Positions 11,703 through 23,524 of a stretch of DNA of 64,000 nt are shown in pieces. A program made the position numbers and the translations under genes. The notes beneath the pieces are model-generated. The model was given only the letters and a program-made list of their open reading frames with translations, was not told the origin of the DNA and did no database searches. This DNA is from Doryteuthis pealeii (Eukaryota; Mollusca; Cephalopoda; Myopsida; Loliginidae). The stretch lies in contig CM042181.1 in NCBI GenBank assembly GCA_023376005.1, forward strand, positions 722,315 through 786,314, read 5' to 3'. Every line of letters starts with the position of its first letter. Within the stretch, counting starts at the first letter, position 1.

Positions 11703-12340
11703 CTTCCTTGACAAAGGGTGAAGCTGACCCAAACATTGGAAAAAAAAATAAATAAAGCGAAACCAGGATAAAACTGTTATATATATTAAAACTCTATTTT
11801 TTTTTTTTTTTTTTCACTTTAAAAAAAAAAAATTCTTGTGCTTCCTGACCTCACAAAGGGGTTAAATCTAACTTAACGGACGTAAATTCCACCATGTCAC
11901 CCCTCAAAGGAAAAAAAATCAGGGAATTAACCAAGTTTAATGACATTTTAAGTGATATATTAATGAAACTTTATTTTTATTTTATTTTTTTTTCCAGTTT
12001 TTTAAATTCCATTATCAAAACTTCCTTGACAAAGGGTGAAGCTGACCCGAAACATTGGGAAAAAAATAAAGCAAAACCAGGACAAAACTGTTATATATAC
12101 ATATTAGAACTTTTTTTTTTTTTTTTTTTTTTACTTTGCTTCCTGGCCTCACAAGGGGTTAAAACTAACGTAACGGACGTAAATTCAACCATGTCACCCT
12201 CCGAAAGTAAAAAAAAAAAAAAGTCGGGAATTAAACCAATTTTAAGTGATATATTAATGAAACTTTTATTTTTTTATTTATTTATTTATTTATTTATTTT
12301 TTTTTTTTTTTTTTTAATCCGTTTTTCTAAACTATTGATA
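11703..12340 (+). repeat. 318-bp tandem pair in intron 1
   Basis: Two consecutive copies (from 11703 and from 12021) share cttccttgacaaagggtgaa, gctgaccc-gaaacattgg, taacggacgtaaattc and caagtttaatgac/taagtgatatattaatgaaac. A partial relative occurs in gene 2's intron at about 33070-33180. The piece tgaagctgaccc-gaaacatt resembles the decayed hammerhead-type block of other repeats here. Confidence 0.6.
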
Positions 12341-12512
12341 ATGGCGAATTGATAAGGAAACTGAGTTAAGTAGTAATATAGCTTCGGTCACAGAAAAACA
12401 CAATATTCTTTAAGATATATAAAACTTTCGGATCACCCTTTACTTAATTCTTAATTTTTTGTGTCAACTGTATTCTATTCTTTTATTTTTTTATTTATTT
12501 TTTTTTTTTCAG

Positions 12513-14320
12513 CCCCCTACGTCAAGGTTGTTCTCGATTCGTTTTGTAAGAGTCTCGTGGATCACATATTCGTCCTAATCCATAAAAATTCCGTGGGTGA
12601 CCTCGTGCAGATCTTCGAGAGGATTCACCCGGACAACTGCACGAAAATCCTCAACTATGCAAGTGACGGCTACACCCTTCTGTATTTGGCCGTGAAACTG
12701 GAGAGGTTCGAAGTGGCCAAGTACCTACTGAGAGTTTCACGCCGTCAAGGTCATCGCGAAATGTGCGACCAATGGAAAGTTGTTCGCCATCCTCTAATCG
12801 TTGCCATGGACATCTTCAGCTGCCGATTAACAGAACTGATCGCGAGGAGCCTGTTTGATATCAATGATGCCATTTACGGCTCCATGACGCCTCTGATTAT
12901 GGCCGTCCTCACCGGAGATGACCACTTCATTGAGCTCCTCGTAGAACTAGGGGCCGATGTAAATGTCGCTACTTCGTCTGGGCTTAGCCCGTTGAGGGTT
13001 TCGATCCAGTACCCCAGTGCCTGCCGCTTTCTGCTCACTACAAATGTAAATCTTAATTATCAAGACGAAGATGGCAATACGGCTGTACATGTCGCCGCTT
13101 CTGAGAGGAAATGGCAAAGCTTGATACGATTAGTTGACGGTGGCGCTGATATCCGGATCCAGAACAAAGAGGGCATGACTCCGTTAATGGTGGCGAGTAT
13201 AAATTTGAACGTCGCTTCCATTAAATACTTAAGTCGTCGTCCTTACGCATATTCAGAAGTAGAGAAAATCGAGGCCTACGAAGTCCTGGGTGCCTGTAAT
13301 GTTTTTGCAGCCCAGCCAGTTATAGACTACTGGAGTGAGGCTTTGGAATTGAGGGGTGATAGATACGTTAAATCTAGCCCTTATCCCCCACAGGCTGTTC
13401 TTGATAACACAAAAGAGTTTACCACGGATGCTGAATTGGACAGCTTCCAGGACAAACCTTTGCAATTAGCTTTTCAATCTGTTTTAGTTATTGAAAGAGT
13501 TCTCGGAAGAAACAATGGCACTTATCTGGATATTATCCTGAAGGCTGCAATGGCCGCCAAACATACCGGCAACATAGTTAAAACTCGGAAGCTGGTCAAC
13601 TATATCTTCCAACACTGTAAATCCACATCGGCCAGCTTAGTGACCTCTTCTGTTCTAACGATCAAGTTGCTGTTTGAGAAGCTTACCGAAGACGTTAGTG
13701 AGGAGAAACCTTTTAAAAATGGCGGATTTGTTCTTTTTAAACTTATTGCGCAGACGACTGAAACGATGTGGCTTTCGATCAAGGAAAGGGTTACTCAAAT
13801 GCCTAACTTTAAGCACACCGACTACGCAAGCACCCTAGATCTTTTCCTGTACATGACTGCCGTCATTTCGGCAATGGATCTCCGACAGGCGAACCGTCGC
13901 CAATTTCTCGAAGTGGTCAAAAGACTTGTCGCGGTGGACCCGCGCATTGTGAACCACCAGTCTCTACTGCATCGTGCAGTCTCGTATCTGGATACGCAAG
14001 CGTGGGCCTCTGCACAGCTCCTGCGGCTCCTAGCAGAAGCGGGTGCCGATCTTCAAGCCAAGGACTATATCTATAACACCCCAATGCTGTATGCTTTTAA
14101 GTTTACGCCCGTGGGGGAGTTACCGGAGATTTTGACCGTGTTTCAAGAACACGGACTCCACCCCGATTGTATAGATGATGACTATGTATTTGGTTTAAAA
14201 TTCGCACATTCGGTAACTCAGCTGATGTGCCGGAGAGATGCGGTGAGCTCAGAAGACGATCCGTCGACTAAGGGGCCCTTAGATGGTATGCTTGACGATG
14301 TTCTTAAGTTACGCATTTAG
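12513..14320 (+). CDS. Gene 1: FEM-1-like ankyrin protein with degenerate BC box, main exon
   Basis: With micro-exon 10043..10052 this codes for 605 residues (FEM1 proteins are usually about 615-670). FEM1 proteins are substrate receptors of CUL2-Elongin B/C ubiquitin ligases and read C-terminal degrons with N-terminal ankyrin repeats. Visible: N-terminal ankyrin block roughly residues 45-250 (GNTAVHVAA, GMTPLMVASI), the family landmarks IEAYEVLGA at 256 and VLVIERVLGRN at 327, and the C-terminal ankyrin block opening with DPRIVNHQSLLHRAV at 479. Exon ends at TAG 14318-14320. Odd: the BC-box position (573-582) reads QLMCRRDAVS where gene 3 has SLQCLAVGVI, so the first, sixth and tenth key positions are lost and the tail does not resemble the FEM1 ending. 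The rest of the frame is intact, which suggests divergence under constraint or an early stage of decay. No AATAAA is close downstream. Confidence 0.9.
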
Positions 14321-14457
14321 ACTTGAGCGCCATCTTTCGTGGGGTTTTTTTTGCCTTCGATCTTAAAATGTCGAATGCCGATTTTCAAAGACACAACTAA
14401 TCTACTTCACACGGTAAATAACATTTGAGCGATTAATGAGTATGCACTTATAAACGC

Positions 14458-14498
<41 letters not shown>

Positions 14499-14584
14499 GC
14501 GAGATTTCTTTTATTTTTATAACTCCCGAGAAAAGAATTTTTGAGTTTTTACATGCTATCAAAATTTAAAGCAACTTAAATAGA

Positions 14585-14713
14585 ATTAATCGGGTTATTT
14601 CCTAGTTCAGTAACATATTACAGGTGACCCAGAAAAAACAAACCGCGAAGTTTGTAATAAAACTGGTAATTTTAACTAGGGGATAGGGTTATTTAATGGG
14701 GAAATAATTTGGG

Positions 14714-14751
<38 letters not shown>

Positions 14752-15035
14752 CTGGGTCTCCCTGTAATGTTACTCAGCTACGGGTAGTTTATTGGGAAAA
14801 TAATTTGGGTTCTGATTTTTCTGGGTCACCTTATGTTACTCAACAAGGCGGGTAGGTTAGGATTAGTTTAATGGGGAAAATAAATTATTTTTTTTTTTTT
14901 TTTTTTTTTTTCTGGGTCACCCTGTAATGTTACTCAACTAGTGGGGGGGGTACGGTTAGTTTATTGGAAAATAAATAATTTGGGTTCCGATTTTTCTGGG
15001 TCACCCCTGTAATATATGTTACTCAACTAGGAAAT
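14585..15035. repeat. Decayed telomere-linked satellite units
   Basis: Three to four units with ctgggtcaccctgtaat, gttactcaacta and gggaaaataatttgggttc, the conserved block of 7855..8615. The TTAGGG part has shrunk to tags such as ggttaggattagtttaatgg. Long poly-T runs interrupt it. Confidence 0.6.
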
Positions 15036-15060
15036 AACCATTAATCACATTAAATTATGG

Positions 15061-15270
15061 CTGCTTTTTAGCTCGGTCGGTAGAGCGCATGCCTAGGAAT
15101 CGCAAGGTTGTGCATTTGATACAAGTCCCCACCAACCCGATGCATCAGTAAGTATGGCGCTCCACCTCTGCAAAAACAATTTCTATGGTTCAGTGCTAGC
15201 GAAAAGGGTATAGACTCCCTCGCTGTCTGGCTGATACAGACAATAGGTCACTCCGCTAACTTTACTCGTA
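15061..15270 (+). mobile_element. tRNA-derived SINE-1
   Basis: A-box-like tagctcggtcggtagagcgc at the head, a B-box-like gttgtgcatttgatac, then tatggcgctccacctctgc, gtgctagcgaaaagggtata and gactccctcgctgtctggct. The tRNA-like head followed by an unrelated body is the SINE plan. It is not a functional tRNA because the cloverleaf is not maintained. Confidence 0.65.
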
Positions 15271-15444
15271 CATTATAATCGCCATCTTTTTTTTTATCAA
15301 ATCAACATTATATGGAATTCGTGAATATTCCACATCTACCTGCACTATTGTGAATGAATGGTCCCACCCCCACCGACAACGCTAACTTTACAAATTTAAT
15401 TACAAACGATATAATCTTTTTTAAATATCTACAAATATTTCTCT

Positions 15445-15482
15445 GGTTGACTTCTGATTTAGGTCGGAAAATTAAAAACGAC

Positions 15483-15519
<37 letters not shown>

Positions 15520-15995
15520 TGGTACCCAATGACAGTTTAACTACAGTCTATGATTTAACATTTTGCGAATTGGGTTACGGTTTTTAGGGATTAAGGTTGT
15601 TTTTAATTACGTATTGCTTAAGAAAAATAAACAAACCCAAATTACTATGCATTTAATGTTGAAAAATATTTTTTAAACTAAGTTTAATTGAAATTGTACA
15701 TTACAATACTAACACAAACTGTCTCAATAGATTCAATAATTAATTTCAATGGTTAAGTATTGTAATGTATAATTTCAATTAAACTGAGTTTTTAAAATAT
15801 TTTTCAACATTTAAATGTATAGTAATTTTTTTTTGTTTATATTTTAAAGCTATACGTAATTAAAAACCACCTTAATCCCCTAAAACCGTAACCCAATTCG
15901 CAAAATGTTAATTCATAGACTGTAGTTAAACCGTCATTGGGTACCACCAAAAATCTTTCCGTTTAAATTTTCCTACCTAAATCAGAAGTTGGCCA
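15445..15995. mobile_element. Long inverted-repeat (fold-back) element
   Basis: The segment from gacttctgatttagg near 15450 to about 15700 returns in reverse complement between about 15730 and 15990 (for example ttgcgaattgggttacgg against ccgtaacccaattcgcaa). Arms are about 260 bp, imperfect, with a poly-T insertion in the left arm and a centre near 15715. This fits a fold-back or MITE-like element. No protein is encoded. Confidence 0.7.
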
Positions 15996-16039
15996 TTTCT
16001 CTAGACGTAATGAAACGAATCTCTAAATCTTTTCAACTT

Positions 16040-16570
16040 GGGTTGAAGAATACGTCGACTGCATCTTTGCCGAGGGGTAAGATCCCATGGGACCAACTAT
16101 TGGCCGTGGGTGGCAACCCGTGATGCTTATACCTGAATCGTGATGGGTGGTCGGAGGGGCCTTCGACGATCAATCAGCTGGTCACGTAAAGTCCGAACAC
16201 CTTATATAATAATCCCACCAATATTGCTTCATGGCAAATACTCCTCACCCTTTTATAACATATGCTAAAAGATAATTGAAGGTCCTCGTGTCCTGGGTAG
16301 GACGTTAAACTACAGCTAGTGGTGAGGTTCCAATTCTGGAGCTCTGGGGAGTGTGGAGTACCCCTTCATTGCCATTACTCCCAGTTCCACTCAGATCATG
16401 AGTGGTAATATTTGTTAGGTTCCCATAAATGGGTATCAGTAGATAAAAGTGAGTTAAAAAATGTTCAATGACTTTTTAAAATGTTTGATTACCAAACAAA
16501 AATAACTAAAACAAAAAAAGTCTTCGGCATAAAATAACCCAACAAGGTTTGATATGTCGTAAAATCCAAT
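16040..16570 (-). repeat. Family C dispersed repeat (diverged)
   Basis: Shows the proximal block gaggggtaagatcccatggg, the middle tgtcctgggtaggacgttaa and the tail cccaacaaggtttgatatgt-cgtaaaatcc. It is more diverged than the other long copies. Confidence 0.55.
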
Positions 16571-17020
16571 CGACCATAACATTTATTTATTTATTCAGTA
16601 TTTTGTAGAACGCCCTGTAAATAACGCATTCAGAAGTCATTGTCCCCGTCTCTAATACGCATTTACTTATATAAATTGGGGGGGGTTCGGGGTTAATACT
16701 TATGCCAACGTCTATATGATCCCTAACCCACTTGTGTTACCCTATCTTTAAAAAAAGGACCCACGTGTCACAATTGCCAGAAAGAACTTTTTTTTTTACC
16801 GCCAAAAGCTAGTGGGTATATATAGCACAAATCCCAACTACCTGTTATAGCATCTGTTCATAACAGGACGTATCATCTTTGTATAGTTCCCATCCAATTT
16901 TTTTTCTTAAATCCACTTTATAAGGAATTTTGAATCTTTCCATTTCTACCTGTACTATTGTAAATCAATGGTCCCCTCTCAACAGAAAAAAGTAGACGGC
17001 ATATGCATATAATTTATTGA

Positions 17021-17176
17021 AGCACCCGCTTAGGAATCGCAAGGTTCTTGGTTCGATAGCTGTCCCTGTCAATTCTACGTATGAGTAGCAGATTGGGTAA
17101 TCCAATCTGTGCGTAAAGGAGATAGACTCCCTCGCTGTTTGGCTGATACTGACAACCGGCCACTCGGCTAACTTAT
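17021..17176 (+). mobile_element. SINE-1 fragment
   Basis: Keeps aggaatcgcaaggttcttgg-ttcgata and atagactccctcgctgtttg but lacks the tRNA head and part of the body. Confidence 0.5.
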
Positions 17177-17404
17177 TTATAACCCCCCCCCCCAACTATT
17201 TTTTCTCAAATCCACATTACATGGAATTCTTAAATTTTTCACCTACTTGTACTACTATGAATGAATGGTCCCTCACAAACAGAAAAGCGGTAGACGGCAT
17301 ATGCACTTAATTAAATGAAGGTCACACAGGTTAAACAAGGAAATCTACAGTTAACACGCTTGTATATTTCCCGCGTGGTTAGCTGAGGTCATGGACTCGT
17401 CCAT

Positions 17405-17975
17405 CTGTTCAAAGAATGCACCGACTGCACCTCTGCAGAGGGGTAAGACTCCCCCCCAATGGGGCTACCTGTTGGCCGTGAGTGGCGACCCGTGATGCTT
17501 AAGGTTAGAACCCTGATAGATGAGTAGTTCATGACTTGCAATACTCCACTTTGGTCCTATCTTGGTCTAGACGGGCGGTCAGAGAGGCCCCCTCCGATTA
17601 ATCGGCTGGTCACGTCAATCCCTAGCACCTATGATTTTCCCAACCCTATTGCCCTTATGGCAAGCCGCAACCCCTTTTTATCATATAGGTGCTAGAAGGC
17701 GGTGGCTGCGGGTCTACATGTCCTGGGAATGACGTTAAACTCTATCTGATGGTGAGGTTCCAGGTTTGGGGAATGTGGAGCACCCCCTTCATCACCATTG
17801 CTCCCTGGTCCCCTCTGACCCGGAGTGGTAGTACCTGTTAGGGTCCCATCTATGGGTTAAATAGAAAAACATGAGTTGATAAACAAAATTGTATTATGCA
17901 TTAAGAATGAATTTATTTCACAACTTTGTCGGCATTAAATGACCCGGGGTTGATATGCGTAAAACAAACCAAACA
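17405..17975 (-). repeat. Family C dispersed repeat (long copy)
   Basis: Near full length: proximal block ctctgcagaggggtaagact, ggtcctatcttggtctagac, then the common body and a tail ending cgtaaaacaaaccaaac. Confidence 0.65.
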
Positions 17976-17989
17976 TGAACGAGGCTGTT

Positions 17990-18190
17990 TGCATTTCACA
18001 TAGTGTTAATACCACTAGGAAAGGTATGAATCCATGTATTCTCCCTCCAAAGAATGGATAGATAGTAGAGCCAACTAGGCTCTTTAACTTTGATTGGGCA
18101 ACCCGTCTGGGAGAAGGAAAATTCTGAATGAAAACGTGTTAAATTCCGCTTAAGAAATTGACCTTTTGTCACATCCTACACGTGTGGAGT
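17990..18190 (+). mobile_element. tRNA-derived SINE-2 (body only)
   Basis: Shares agtgttaataccactaggaa, ggctctttaactttgattgg, gcaacccgtctgggagaagg and cgcttaagaaattgacctt with the fuller copies at 51541..51815 and 55338..55613. Confidence 0.55.
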
Positions 18191-18825
18191 TAGTATATAT
18201 GTATATGTATGTCTCATCTTTTTTTTTTTTATTTTTTTTATTTTTTTTTATTATCGTATATATTAATCAAAGAAAATATTGTATAAAAAATATCTAGCTA
18301 AAAATGACAACATATTTCGGTTTCAATTTTTTAAAATTGAAAATGTTTGAATTACAAATTGTCGTCATTCTTATTAATTGATGGATCTAACAGAAATAAT
18401 ATCCACTTTGGGTTTTTGAGAAAACTTGTTGTTGTTGTGCTGGGTCATTGAGGTCAATAAGTTAAATCGTGAGACATCAAGGAAATGCTAAATTAGTAAT
18501 TTGTTTCTGCTTCAGAAAAGAAATTATTATACATACGATCCTCCATACAAAAAAAAATAGTGCACACGTCAAGATGCGATAACTATGTCAACAAAGATGA
18601 AGAATTTACGGGAATTTACTTTTAAATGCAAAAACTTAGGTTTTACGTAAGAATTTTTTCTTTTTTTATAACACATAAACTTGGAATTTTTCTTTATATT
18701 AAACGTAATTTAAAACATTAATTCTTAAATTCTCCACCACCTCTACCTGTACTATTATGAATGAATGGTCCCCAAACAGAAAACGAGTAGACGTCATACA
18801 CACCTAATTAAACGCAGCCTCCTGA

Positions 18826-19012
18826 GTTTAAGGAACTCCCTCGCCAACTCAGCGTATGAGTAGCACAGGGATCTGTGCGGTAAATGAGATGATGGTAGGT
18901 GTCGCGCTCCACCTCAGACGCAAAAACAATCTCCTTTGTCTAGCGCTAGTGAAAAGGGGATAGACTCCCTCGCTGATTGGCTGATACCGACATAAGACCG
19001 CCCCGACTTTTT
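18826..19012 (+). mobile_element. SINE-1 fragment
   Basis: Contains actcagcgtatgagtagcac, ggtaggtgtcgcgctccacc and gtgaaaaggggatagactcc. The tRNA A-box part is missing. Confidence 0.55.
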
Positions 19013-19050
19013 TTCTTTTTTTTTTTATATATACTTATAGTTCTCATCTA

Positions 19051-19081
<31 letters not shown>

Positions 19082-19194
19082 CACACTACATGTAATTTTA
19101 AAATTTCCTACATCTGCTTCTACTATTCTGAATGAATGGCCGCCCCCCCCCCCCAATAGAAAACAAGTAGATGCCATATGCAACTGATTAAATG

Positions 19195-19345
19195 AATTTT
19201 TTTACAGGTTAACCTAGGCGCCCCTTTTGAGGGGGGGGGAATGTCGACAGGATCAACCCATTTTTGCACCCGCCACCCATGAGTTTCAGTTCGTGTGTGG
19301 TCCCACATCAATAGGGCCTTGTGCTAACCTGTACACATGGGGCCA
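19195..19345 (-). repeat. Family B repeat fragment
   Basis: Minus-strand fragment (gcgccccttttgaggggg, gacaggatcaaccc, gtgtggtcccacatcaatag) of the repeat at 24210..24470. Confidence 0.5.
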
Positions 19346-19596
19346 TTAATCCGTTCCCGTTTCCCTACGCACCAGAAAAAAAAAACACTTTTTTAAAAAA
19401 TGTTTTATTTTTTATTTTTTTTTTTTTAATTCTCAATTTTTTTATTTTAATTTTTTCAATAAAACAAAATCACTGTATTTTTATAAATACTTAATTACAA
19501 TTTTAAGTGCTGTTTTTTTTTTTTTTTTACACATATATATAAAGGCCAGTTGTGTGTATATGTGTGTCCGGAGGAAAACTTCGAAAATAAAACAAG

Positions 19597-19599
<3 letters not shown>

Positions 19600-19656
<57 letters not shown>

Positions 19657-19667
19657 TATATATATTA
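19600..19667. repeat. (TA)n microsatellite
   Basis: Nearly pure TA dinucleotides. Similar tracts lie at 21451-21482, 22107-22145, 29960-30010, 36272-36316, 48442-48474, 48903-48949 and 49313-49342, several of them touching Helitron or Penelope-like termini. Confidence 0.9.
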
Positions 19668-20237
19668 AATATCACCAGTGCTTGGTTTTTTGACTAAAAA
19701 TAATAGATTTGATTTAAATTCGTGAAGACGATTAAAAAAAAAAAAAAAATTAAATGATAACTGCATGGATTTTTTTTTTTCATTTAATATTTTAGATAGT
19801 AGACATTAACATATCTTTTCAGAGTAACTGGATCAATACAAGGTCTATTTTTTTTTTTTTTTTTTTTTTTTTTACATAGAGATTTAAATGGGGCATACCA
19901 CGAGGATTTAACTCACGATTCAGTAATAATAGATCTACGGGACTAAATTAAAAAATCTCTCTCTACCCAGGCGACGCCGGGTAGCTGCTTCTAGTTATTT
20001 ATACATTTTTCTTTGGTGTAGTGAACTTATCAACATAAATATATCTGAAGCTCGCTCCTATGTCAGATTTATAGCTCGCAATGTAAAAGCAAAACGGTCG
20101 ACAGCGGAAGCTCGTAACTCAAAGCTCGTAAGTCAAGATGCCACTGTATTTCTACCATTTGATGCCTAGAGAAATACTTGAGAAAGTGATTTATGGCGTG
20201 GACACTTAAAAATCGAAGCCAAAGAATACTAAAACAT

Positions 20238-20310
20238 TGATATAGTGGCGCTCGTGGTGTAACGGATACTGTCGACAAGGCGACCCGAGTTCAAATCTGA
20301 GAAAAGGCTG
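20238..20310 (+). mobile_element. SINE-2 head
   Basis: tRNA-like head: gctcgtggtgtaacggatac (A-box-like) and gacccgagttcaaatctgag (B-box-like), matching the head of 51541..51815. Body absent. Confidence 0.45.
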
Positions 20311-20847
20311 TTTCAAAATAGTTCATTTAAAAAAAATAATAATAATAATAATGATGGCGTCCTCTCGAAAGGCAAGCTTCTGAAATAAAGAGGAAGTTCC
20401 AGTCACTTACTTTTTTTTTTTCCTTTGTTGACCCCCCCCCCTAAAAAAAAAGAAAGAACCTGGAACCTATCCGTCCTAAACATTATATTGAACAAGACCT
20501 CCTGAAATTGCTCCTCTGAATTTTGTGTATAACCAGTTTCCACCTACACCATTGATCCGTTCATGACACTTTACACACATGTTAAGCTAATATTCAGGAA
20601 TAGAGCTGGCTAATAGAATTTCAATAAAATTCAATAACTGTTGTGGATATCTTTACAGGGGGGGGGGAAGAAAAGATGTTTCAATGTCCTTTAACTGTTC
20701 ACTATAATTCTGTAATGTTTTATTTATAGCGTAATATTGGACCTTACTTAGGCTATACTGACGGTCGGAGAGGTCCCCTCCGATCAAGCGATTGGTCACG
20801 TTAAGCCATAGCACCTATATGATTGTCCAAACATTTTTTATCATATA

Positions 20848-21437
20848 CTAGCAAATATATGCACCCTCCGGATGCAAGTATTTAAGTTTTAATATAATAA
20901 AATATATATTAAATTAGAAAGGCTAATTAAACTAAATAAGAATGTAGATAAAAAGATTTGGAACAGAGGGTGTATGATTGAAAAATAGAACAACTTTGAA
21001 GCTAACTCTTCCATCATTTTCCATTACTCCAGTCTTTCATTGGTAAATTTTCCTAATTTAACTATTTAGTGAAAATAGGAAGTAAAGAATAATATTAGTT
21101 AATTCTTCTTGTTAAGGGATTTCTTTTTAAGATTTATCCCCGAGATTTTTGCTCATATTCAATAAGATAAAACCAAACAATTAGAAATCAATAATACGAA
21201 GCATATATTTATTAAGATCAAATTTCAAATATCAATATGCAAATTAGCCTTCCCATTCATACTGTAAACCACTATTTTGTTGTTTATATAAATACAATTG
21301 TATGTTATTAGTATGTAGATATGGTCAACAATTAATAATGTAAAACAATTTTATTAATAATTGAGGTTTAAATAAAAAATAAAATCATGGAGAATGTGAT
21401 GTAAATAACAAAGGGAATTGTGACTTGTATAGTAATA
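20848..21437 (-). mobile_element. Non-autonomous Helitron (copy 2, truncated)
   Basis: CTAG end at 20848 with a mutated hairpin (ctccggatgc). Homology stops near 21437 before the TC end, where a TA-rich run begins. It lies directly before copy 3, so the two may be a tandem insertion at the same TA-rich target. Confidence 0.8.
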
Positions 21438-21444
21438 ACAACAA

Positions 21445-21483
<39 letters not shown>

Positions 21484-21484
<1 letters not shown>

Positions 21485-22103
21485 TAGCAAATATATGCAC
21501 CCTCCGGGTGCAAGTATTTAAGTTTAAATGTAATAAAATATTAGATTAAATCAGAAAGGCTAATGAAACTAATTAAGAATTCAGATAAAAAGATTTGAAA
21601 CGGAGGGGGTATAATCGTAAAATAGAACAACTGAAACTTACTCTTTCATCACTTCCGTTTTTCAATGCTAAATTTTCCTAATTTAACTATTTAGTTAAAA
21701 TAGGAAGTAAAGAATAAAATTACAGTTATTTCTTCTTGTTAATGAATTTCTTTTAGGATTTATTGAAGAGATTTTTACTCATATTCATTAAGATAAAACC
21801 AAACAATTAGAAATCAATAATACCAAGCACATTTTTATTAAAATCATTTTTTTAAATATCAATATGCAAATTAGCTATACGTTTACACTGAAAACTGGTA
21901 TTTTGTTGTATATATAAATACAATTGCATGTTATTAGTATTTAGATAAGGCCAACAGTATTAATAATGTCAAACAGTTTTATTATTAATTGAGGTTTAAA
22001 TAGAATCATGGAGAATGTGACGGAAATAACTAAGGGAATTGTGACTTGAGTAGTAATATAGTTTCGGTTACAGACAGAAAAACACACAATCTCCATTATA
22101 ATA

Positions 22104-22106
<3 letters not shown>
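21484..22106 (-). mobile_element. Non-autonomous Helitron (copy 3)
   Basis: Complete: CTAG at 21484, hairpin gcaccctccgggtgc, internal body, and TC end at 22106 with host A and T on either side. Both ends sit in (TA)n tracts, consistent with A/T target choice. Confidence 0.85.
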
Positions 22107-22146
<40 letters not shown>

Positions 22147-22149
<3 letters not shown>

Positions 22150-22980
22150 TAATACAACAAAAAAACACCCTCCGGGCGATGTAAAAATAGATTTTTGAAG
22201 CATATTGCCTGAGGATGTAAAAAATTCAATGTCAGCGAGTTTGTACCCTAAGTAAGTAAGGATTAAAAAATAAAACAATTTGAAATGTAAACTTTAAATA
22301 TGTATTAAAATAAAACAAACTATATATAGATATACAGGGTGTTCCAAAAGAAACAGTGCAGAGGAATATGTAACCCAAAGAAACAAAAACTATTTATTTT
22401 AAGTGAGTTTTTGAGCGCCTCAAGAGCAGTTTGTTGTAACATTCTGTAAGACTGTTCTGTACTTTTGGGCGGCCACTTTTGGTTTGTCTTGAACAACTTA
22501 TTGCACAAAGGAAACACAATCGATGCGGCAAACGTTCTGCACCAAATTTTTCTTGAAATGACTCTTGCACTTCTTTTGTGTATTTGCCACCATCTCGGTA
22601 AATATCCTTTCTTGTAAGGTAAGCACCATTTCAAGGGTCCTGAACTAATATAAATATCTAAAATTTGATAAAATTATCTAAATATAATATTTAAAATCTT
22701 AAAACATTTTCAACTATAAATATCCTTTCTTGTGTTCAGTGCACTGTTTCTTTATGTATACCTATGAAAATGTTCAGTGCACTGTTTCTTTTGGAACACC
22801 CTGTATAATACCAGTCATGTATTTATTAAAACTTGTTTTAAAAAACAATGAGGACTGTCTAATGTTGCATGTTCAAATTTTGAGTGTATTTATTCTGTTA
22901 TGACGATTTTGGGTAATGTGACATAAGCAGTTACGTAGTTTTTGTTACAGACAAAAACCGGAAGCTAATCTCCATTATTT
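22147..22980 (-). mobile_element. Distant Helitron-like relative with nested TIR element
   Basis: Begins ctaatacaac...caccctccgggcg (a decayed hairpin) and ends gttacagacaaaaaccggaa then ctaatctccattat, mirroring the two ends of the Helitron family. The middle differs and is interrupted by the TIR element at 22331..22807. Possibly an older subfamily. Ends around 43466-43511 look like a third relative. Confidence 0.45.
22331..22807. mobile_element. TIR element with transposase N-terminus remnant
   Basis: Starts tatacagggtgttccaaaag, then aaacagtgca, and ends with the exact reverse complement, giving TIRs of about 30 bp flanked by TA. On the minus strand, about 22360-22640, frames include VLTLQER and, shifted, VQESFQEKFGAERLPHR then SGRPKV. 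These are typical of the helix-turn-helix N-terminus of mariner/IS630-like transposases. Frameshifts and the missing catalytic domain make it non-autonomous. Confidence 0.6.
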
Positions 22981-23524
22981 GTATATATATATATATATAT
23001 AGTCATCCACAGACACGTGTTTCGTCTTATCAAGTCTCTTCAGTGTGGCTAGACATGTTGTGAGCTACCTACAGCCGGGTTAGAAATTCGATCGTTTCAA
23101 CAGCAGTCGGACAGCTTACCCTTTCGGCTATCATCACCCACAGAATGTGAAGGGGATTTTAACTGTTTTAATACACACATCTGTATGCATGTAAGTAAAG
23201 ACCGTCATAGAGTGCTCCATCCCTTTTCATAGGAGAGCGTTGCGTTTACGCTTTAGCTGGCGGTCATCAGCGAGATCCTCTTCAAAGTGCCCAACCCTAG
23301 GGGGAAGGGGAAATCAGTTTTTGATCTAGTGACTATGGCGGACACACCAAATGTTGGATTTTACGGCATGTCAACCCTTGCCGAAAACATTTTGTTTTAC
23401 TTATTCTTGATGGTTAATCAATTTTAAACCCGATTTTAAACACTTTTTTAAGAATCCATTTGTTCTATTTAATCGATATTTAATTAATTATGTATAAAGA
23501 TAAATATTATAATTATTGTAGATA

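Larger units (their letters stand above)
10053..12512 (+). other. Gene 1 intron (2460 bp, phase 1)
   Basis: GT at 10053, AG at 12511-12512 after a long pyrimidine tract. It contains a related pair at about 10610-10765 and 11345-11465 (the shared text includes cacagcttggatctgtacgg), a tRNA-derived fragment near 11470-11665, and a 318-bp tandem pair starting at 11703 and 12021, plus long poly-T runs. No coding exon is evident inside. Confidence 0.75.
16900..19340. repeat. Cluster of a short unit linked to SINE-1 pieces
   Basis: The unit with atccacattacatggaattc, tactatgaatgaatggtccc and tagacggcatatgcac recurs near 16910, 17210, 18715 and 19075, and an incomplete one at 15300. Copies usually sit beside a SINE-1 body, so this may be the front part of a composite element that has inserted or duplicated repeatedly. 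Confidence 0.5.

Noticed and set aside
12461..12512. ATG at 12461 in frame with gene 1 exon 2 as the start
   Set aside because: It would add a poly-Phe/Ile stretch encoded by the intron's pyrimidine tract. The 10-nt exon at 10043 with a GTAAGT donor gives an N-terminus consistent with the paralogues.
15061..15135. Functional tRNA gene
   Set aside because: A- and B-box-like sequences exist but the acceptor and anticodon stems do not pair, and the sequence continues into the SINE body seen in other copies.
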